A stretch of 59,076 bases of DNA from CAZCAC01 sp964496575 (GTDB taxonomy: Bacteria; Planctomycetota; UBA1135; GCA-002686595), in assembly GCA_964496575.1 (NCBI GenBank), contig CAZCAC010000049.1:1-59076 (forward strand), read 5' to 3'. How positions within the stretch are numbered: the first letter of the stretch is position 1; every line of letters starts with the position of its first letter. The notes below the pieces were generated by a model. That model was not told where the DNA came from, searched no databases, and saw only the letters and a program-made list of their open reading frames with translations. Shown piece after piece: positions 55,016 through 59,076 of this stretch. The position numbers were made by a program, and so were the translations under genes.

Positions 55016-56482
55016 ATGCTAGCCCTCGCCTCCCCCCGGGGGATCCTCCCCCACCTCGGTCCCCTCGGCCTCCTGGCCGCGGGGCTCCTCGGGGCCGCCT
55101 GTGCCCCCGGCGCCCACGACGAGGCCCAGCTCAACGTGCTCCTGGTGGTGGTCGACACCGCTCGCGCCGACGAGCTGGGGTGCTACGGCAGCACACGGGG
55201 CCTGACCCCGCACATCGACTCGCTGGCCGAGCAGGGCACGCGCTTCGCCAGCGCATCGGCGCACGCGCCGTGGACGCTGCCCTCGACCGCATCCCTGCTC
55301 ACCTCGCTGATGCCTCGCCAGCACGGCGCGGGCGGGTTTCTAGACATCACCGCGGTCGAGCGAGGTGAGCAGCCGAAGGTCTCCTTCCGGGGTCTGACCG
55401 AGGAGATCGACACCGTGGCCGAGGCCTTCCAGGAGCGGGGCTGGAGCACCGCCGCGGTGGTCAACGTCGGTTTTCTCGGTGAGCAGTTCGGGCTGACCCA
55501 GGGTTTCGATCACGTCGACGCGAAGTGGTTCGGCACCAACACCCAGGTTCGCTCGGCGAGTGATACCACCGATGCCGCGCTCTCCTGGCTCGACGATGCC
55601 GCGGGAGATCCGTTCTTCCTGATGGTCCATTACTTCGACCCGCACGTCGTCTACGCCCCCCCCCCGGAGTATCGCGCGCGATTCGCCGCGCCCCAGGACC
55701 GGACGAGCGAGAGCTTCGTCTTCGGCACCCGGGATCACATGACCCGGCTGCGCGCCGGGCAGCTCGAGCTCGACCCGCAGCTGATCGGGCGCTCGCACAA
55801 GCTCTACCAGGGAGAGATCGCCTACGTCGACGCGCAGGTCGGCCGCCTCGTCGAGGCGCTGGGCGAGCGCGGGCTGGACGAGGACACGGCTATCGTGCTC
55901 ACCTCCGATCACGGCGAGGAGTTCCTCGACCACGGCGGATTCGAGCACGGTCACGTCCTGTACGAGGAGCTGACGCACGTTCCCTTGATCTTCACCCTGC
56001 CGGGGCTGGTCACCGCCGATCGAGTGGTCGAGGCCACCACCGGGCTGATCGACGTCGCGCCGACCCTGTGCGAGCTGGCCGGGATCGAGGTGCCGAGCGC
56101 CTTCGTCGGGCGCAGCCTGGTCGACGTGCTGCGCGGCGGCGAGGCCCAGGACCGGCCGCTGCTCGCGCACGGCAACTTCTGGGGGCCGCCGCTCACCAGC
56201 TGGCGCTCCGGGGACTGGAAGCTGATCCTCACGCCGCTGGATGATGGGAGCGAGCGCTTCGAGCTCTTCGACCTCGCGACGGACCCGACCGAACAGCGGG
56301 ATCTCTCCCGCGAGCGCCCCGAAGTCGTCGCGGCCCTGACCGCGGAGCTGGAGCTCCTCACCTCCCATCTGCAGGCGCGGTCCGAGGGGCGTGAGATCGA
56401 GCTCTCGGCCGAGGCGCTCGAGCGTCTGGAGGCGCTCGGCTACGCGGGGCCCTCCGACGAGGGGACGGAGGAGCACGAATGA
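55016..56482 (+). CDS. Sulfatase-superfamily lipoprotein (3)
   Basis: This 488-aa protein has a lipobox (LGAAC) and the motifs VVDTARADELGCYG, MVHYFDPHVVYAPP and LTSDHGEEFLDHGGFEHG. The active-site stretch reads APWTLPSTASLLTS: Thr at the Cys position and Thr at the Arg position. It is thus the third such protein in 8 kb without a CxPxR motif. Its stop overlaps the start of the glycosyltransferase gene as ATGA (56479-56482), which suggests a joint task in modifying a surface glycan or lipid. Confidence 0.9.
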   Translation: MLALASPRGILPHLGPLGLLAAGLLGAACAPGAHDEAQLNVLLVVVDTARADELGCYGSTRGLTPHIDSLAEQGTRFASASAHAPWTLPSTASLLTSLMPRQHGAGGFLDITAVERGEQPKVSFRGLTEEIDTVAEAFQERGWSTAAVVNVGFLGEQFGLTQGFDHVDAKWFGTNTQVRSASDTTDAALSWLDDAAGDPFFLMVHYFDPHVVYAPPPEYRARFAAPQDRTSESFVFGTRDHMTRLRAGQLELDPQLIGRSHKLYQGEIAYVDAQVGRLVEALGERGLDEDTAIVLTSDHGEEFLDHGGFEHGHVLYEELTHVPLIFTLPGLVTADRVVEATTGLIDVAPTLCELAGIEVPSAFVGRSLVDVLRGGEAQDRPLLAHGNFWGPPLTSWRSGDWKLILTPLDDGSERFELFDLATDPTEQRDLSRERPEVVAALTAELELLTSHLQARSEGREIELSAEALERLEALGYAGPSDEGTEEHE

Positions 56483-58404
56483 GCTCACAACCCTCGGCGC
56501 GGACCCGCTGGATCGTCGCGGCGCTCGTCGTGCTGGCGGTCGCGCTGCGGGTCGTCTACGTCCTCCAGCAACAGGCGAACCCGTTCTTCTCGGCGCCGTT
56601 GATGGATGCGGCCTACCACTACCAGTGGGCCCAGGCGCTGGCCGGCGGAGAGGAGTTCCAGGAGGGCCCCTACTTCCGTGCGCCGCTCTACCCCTGGTTC
56701 CTGGGGACCGTACTGCGCTTCTTCGGTGAGGGCTTCCTGCTGCCGCGGCTCATCCAGTGCCTGTTCGGCGGGGCGACCACGTGGCTCGCCTTCCTCGTCG
56801 CGCGCCGCGCGTTCGGCGATCGGGCGGCGCTAGTCGCAGCGCTGCTCACCGCGGTCAACTGGGTGCTCGTCTACTTCGACGGGGAGCTCTTGATCCCGAC
56901 GCTGGCGATCCCGCTCAACCTGCTCGCCCTCTGGCTGAGCCTCGACCTCGCGGAGAAGCCGACCTCGCGCAAGATCGGCCTCGCCGGAATGGCCTGGGGG
57001 CTCGCGGCGCTGGCGCGGCCGAACGTGCTGCTCTTCATGCCGCTGCTCCTCGGCTGGCTGGTGCTGCGGCAGCGCCCGGCGTGGAGGCGCGGCCTCCTGC
57101 AGGGCCTGACCCTGACCGCGGCGGTCCTGGTCCCGATCATCCCCATCACCGCCTACAACCTGCTGGTCGGGAAGGACACCGTGCTGATCTCCTCGCAGGC
57201 GGGGGTCAATCTGTGGATCGGCAACAACCCCGCCTCCGACGGCTCGACCGCGATCGTGCCGGGGACCCGACCCGAGTGGTGGGAGGGATACCACGACGCG
57301 ATCGCGCTGGCCGAGCAGGCGGAGGGGCGTGAGCTGAAGCCCTCCGAGGTCTCCGCGCACTACAGCGGGAGGGCGTGGGACTTCATCCTCGACGAGCCGG
57401 GTCGGTCGTTGCCGCACTTCTTCTGGAAGTTCCGGCTCTTCTTCAGCGACTGGGAGCTGGGCAACAACCAGGACGTTCACTTCTTCGCGCACCGCTACGG
57501 TGCGGTCGTTCGCTTTCTGCCGCCCAGCTTCGGCTTGCTCCTGCCGCTGGGGCTCGTGGGGCTGGCGTTGACCTGGCCCACCCGGCGCCGGCACTTCCCG
57601 CTGTGGGGCTTCTTCCTGACCTACGTGGCGAGCGTGCTGCTCTTCTTCGTGTGCTCCCGCTATCGAGCGCCGGTGCTGCCGCTGCTGGCGATCTTCTCCG
57701 GTCACGCACTGGTGGCCGCCTTCGATGGGCTGCGCGCGCGTCGCTACCGCGCGCTCTCGATCGGCGCCGGGGGGGCGGCACTGCTGGCGGTCCTCGTGCA
57801 GCAGGTGCCCGAAGCGGTCGACACCACCGACGCCACCGGCCTGTGGCAACTCGGCCTCCACGAACTGGGCCAGGGGCGACCGGAGGCGGCGCTGGAACCG
57901 CTGCGGGCCTCGGTCGAGATCAACCCGCGCAAGTGGATCGCTCGCCAGCACCTCGGGCTCGCCCTGCACCAGACCGGCCAGGTGCTCGCGGCGCGCTCGG
58001 TGTACAAGGGGGCGCTGCGGATGGTGCCCGGGTCGGCGGATATCACCAGCCACTACGTGGAGACCTGTCTACTCACGGGCGACCCGGTGGAGGCGGAGCG
58101 GGCGGCGCGCGAGTCGATCTCGCGCAACCCTGGCCTCGCCGCGCCCTGGGATGATCTGGCGGCGGTGGCTCTGCAGCGGGGCAATCAGGACCTGGCTCGG
58201 GAGGCGCTGAAGCAGGGGCTCGCGCTCGACGCAGGAGACTTCCGCTGCAACCTCCGCCTCGGGCTCCTGGAACTGGAGTCCGGCAATGCCGCCGGCGCCA
58301 TCGATCCGCTACAGAAGGCAGCGACCTCTCCTGCCGCCCTGAACCAAGCGCTGAGGGAGCAGGCCGCCGAGGCTCTGGAGCGCGCGCGGAAGGGTGGCCG
58401 CTGA
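56479..58404 (+). CDS. GT39-like membrane glycosyltransferase with TPR tail
   Basis: This 641-aa protein has about ten to twelve transmembrane helices (residues ~10-455) in the ArnT/PMT-type arrangement (PLMDAAYHYQWAQAL at the first loop, GPYFRAPLYPWFLG, AARPN-like LAALARPNVLLFMPLLLGW). Asp in the first loop is the expected catalytic residue. The C-terminal ~170 residues carry TPR-like repeats (GRPEAALEPLRASVEINPRK, GQVLAARSVYKGALRMVPG). Such enzymes transfer sugars from polyprenyl phosphate to proteins or lipids outside the cytoplasm. It is translationally coupled to the sulfatase-like lipoprotein before it. Confidence 0.87.
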   Translation: MSSQPSARTRWIVAALVVLAVALRVVYVLQQQANPFFSAPLMDAAYHYQWAQALAGGEEFQEGPYFRAPLYPWFLGTVLRFFGEGFLLPRLIQCLFGGATTWLAFLVARRAFGDRAALVAALLTAVNWVLVYFDGELLIPTLAIPLNLLALWLSLDLAEKPTSRKIGLAGMAWGLAALARPNVLLFMPLLLGWLVLRQRPAWRRGLLQGLTLTAAVLVPIIPITAYNLLVGKDTVLISSQAGVNLWIGNNPASDGSTAIVPGTRPEWWEGYHDAIALAEQAEGRELKPSEVSAHYSGRAWDFILDEPGRSLPHFFWKFRLFFSDWELGNNQDVHFFAHRYGAVVRFLPPSFGLLLPLGLVGLALTWPTRRRHFPLWGFFLTYVASVLLFFVCSRYRAPVLPLLAIFSGHALVAAFDGLRARRYRALSIGAGGAALLAVLVQQVPEAVDTTDATGLWQLGLHELGQGRPEAALEPLRASVEINPRKWIARQHLGLALHQTGQVLAARSVYKGALRMVPGSADITSHYVETCLLTGDPVEAERAARESISRNPGLAAPWDDLAAVALQRGNQDLAREALKQGLALDAGDFRCNLRLGLLELESGNAAGAIDPLQKAATSPAALNQALREQAAEALERARKGGR

Positions 58405-58418
58405 CCAGGTACAGTACA

Positions 58419-58448
58419 GGAGCGGCGCCGCTCGCGCGACGCCGCTCC
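58419..58448. terminator. Bidirectional hairpin between convergent genes
   Basis: GGAGCGGCG (58419-58427) pairs with CGCCGCTCC (58440-58448) around 12 bases. It begins 15 bases after the glycosyltransferase stop and 43 bases before the stop of the minus-strand gene. No T-run follows on either side. Confidence 0.6.
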
Positions 58449-58490
58449 CTGTGGGTATCGAGAGCCTAGGCCCTCAATGATTGGCGTGGA

Positions 58491-59076
58491 TCACGCGCCC
58501 CACGTAACCTTGACACCGTTCGAGGAGTTGGACTCGTTGCCGCAGGGCGAGCCGGCGGTGTCGCGGTACCACCACTGGTAGTACCGATCTTCGCCAACGC
58601 CGATCGTGTCACCAAGCGTGGCCGAGCGGACCGAGATCACGGTCGGGGTGCTGTCGGCAGCACCGGTCGCGTCGTTGAGCTTGACCTTCAGGCGCTTGAC
58701 ATTGCCGCCGGCGCAGCGGATGCCGTCCTTCAGGAAGATACCGGCACCGTCGAGATCGTTGATGGCCTGGAAGAACATGCTCGAGTTGCTCGGCTGACCG
58801 TTGGTGCCGTGCAGCACGAGGGTGTCAACGCTCAGGCTGGCATCGCCACTGCAGTCGAGGCTGGCGCCAGTGCTGTAGGTGCCGTTGGCGCAACCGGCGA
58901 TCCCGAGGGCCGCCATTCCGTCGTTGTCGTTGCCGCAGGGGCAGGGGTTGCCAGAGTTGGTGTTGCCGTCGCAATACTTGATACCGCAGGTGGTGTCATC
59001 GGTCTCACCAGCGATTTCCATGTGGATGTCGGCGTGCGGGGCAGCGGCCGAGTAGCCACCGTACCAGTAGCAGCCG
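58491..59076 (-). CDS. Secreted protein with shared Cys-rich C-terminal domain (5' end outside window)
   Basis: The reading frame is open to the window edge, giving at least 195 codons of the C-terminal part. The visible start, GCYWYGGYSAAAPHADIHM, belongs to an upstream domain. From CDGNTNSGNPCPCGNDNDG to the end it matches the C-terminal domain of the lamin-tail protein at 50638: CPC, NDG, AGCANG, DTLVL, FQAINDLDG, DGIRCAGGNVKRL, YYQWWYRDTAGSPCG, NSSNG. The stop is at 58491. It is probably extracellular. The ATG at 59019-59021 is internal and not the true start. Confidence 0.8.
   Translation of the reverse strand, partial: GCYWYGGYSAAAPHADIHMEIAGETDDTTCGIKYCDGNTNSGNPCPCGNDNDGMAALGIAGCANGTYSTGASLDCSGDASLSVDTLVLHGTNGQPSNSSMFFQAINDLDGAGIFLKDGIRCAGGNVKRLKVKLNDATGAADSTPTVISVRSATLGDTIGVGEDRYYQWWYRDTAGSPCGNESNSSNGVKVTWGA

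Overview
The window looks like one chromosomal segment of a very GC-rich bacterium, most likely a member of the Planctomycetota. This is an inference. It rests on three sulfatase-superfamily lipoproteins, large secreted HEAT-repeat proteins, an XPB-type helicase with its partner, a double-length UvrA, scarce Shine-Dalgarno sequences, and two secreted proteins sharing a Cys-rich C-terminal domain of a style I associate with Saltatorellus/Engelhardtia-type planctomycetes. I see no transposase, phage gene, CRISPR array, rRNA or tRNA, so this is core or lineage-specific chromosome, not a mobile island.

Layout. Positions 1-143 hold simple repeats. They are followed by a sensor histidine kinase (-), a secreted HEAT-repeat protein with a Gly/Pro/Ala linker (+), and a minus-strand run of a membrane aminopropyltransferase-like protein, a TPR-like protein, a hydrolase-fold protein without a visible nucleophile, purM and a NUDIX enzyme. 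From 10.2 to 14.2 kb, dxr, an RseP-type site-2 protease with four PDZ-like segments, and a UbiA/EboC-like prenyltransferase form a plus-strand cluster. From 14.2 to 21.1 kb lie cca, a membrane protein, a HEAT lipoprotein, a TolC-like protein and an ECF sigma factor with a membrane partner.

From 33.5 down to 21.2 kb a tightly overlapping minus-strand series reads uvrA (tandem-duplicated, 1948 aa), XPB helicase, XPB-associated protein, thiE-like, an S26-peptidase-like protein, thiL and tsaE. This is the most suggestive functional unit: a NER damage sensor, a 3'-5' helicase and the helicase partner appear to be translationally coupled. A hybrid-kinase-like protein that has lost its catalytic residues diverges from it. 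From 43.2 to 35.8 kb a second minus-strand series carries aroA, galE, a metallo-beta-lactamase-fold hydrolase, an M28 peptidase, a PBP4-type peptidase and an inositol-monophosphatase-like enzyme. Next come purC-purE-mtnA (+), a 72-aa protein, and a MORN-repeat lipoprotein coupled to glyA (-). The right end holds the three sulfatase-like lipoproteins, a lamin-tail secreted protein, an AsmA-like protein, a GT39-like membrane glycosyltransferase with TPRs, and the C-terminal part of another secreted protein running off the edge.

The main non-coding discovery is a dispersed, structured intergenic repeat of about 125 nt. It occurs four times (near 10.1, 41.8, 46.4 and 53.2 kb). Each copy has an almost perfect TTTCTGCGCGC/GCGCGCAGAAA hairpin, a conserved CACGATTCTCGAGAGC block and a GGGTCAACCGACC stem. 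Two copies form the leaders of genes and two lie between convergent genes. One copy has a tandemly doubled hairpin module.
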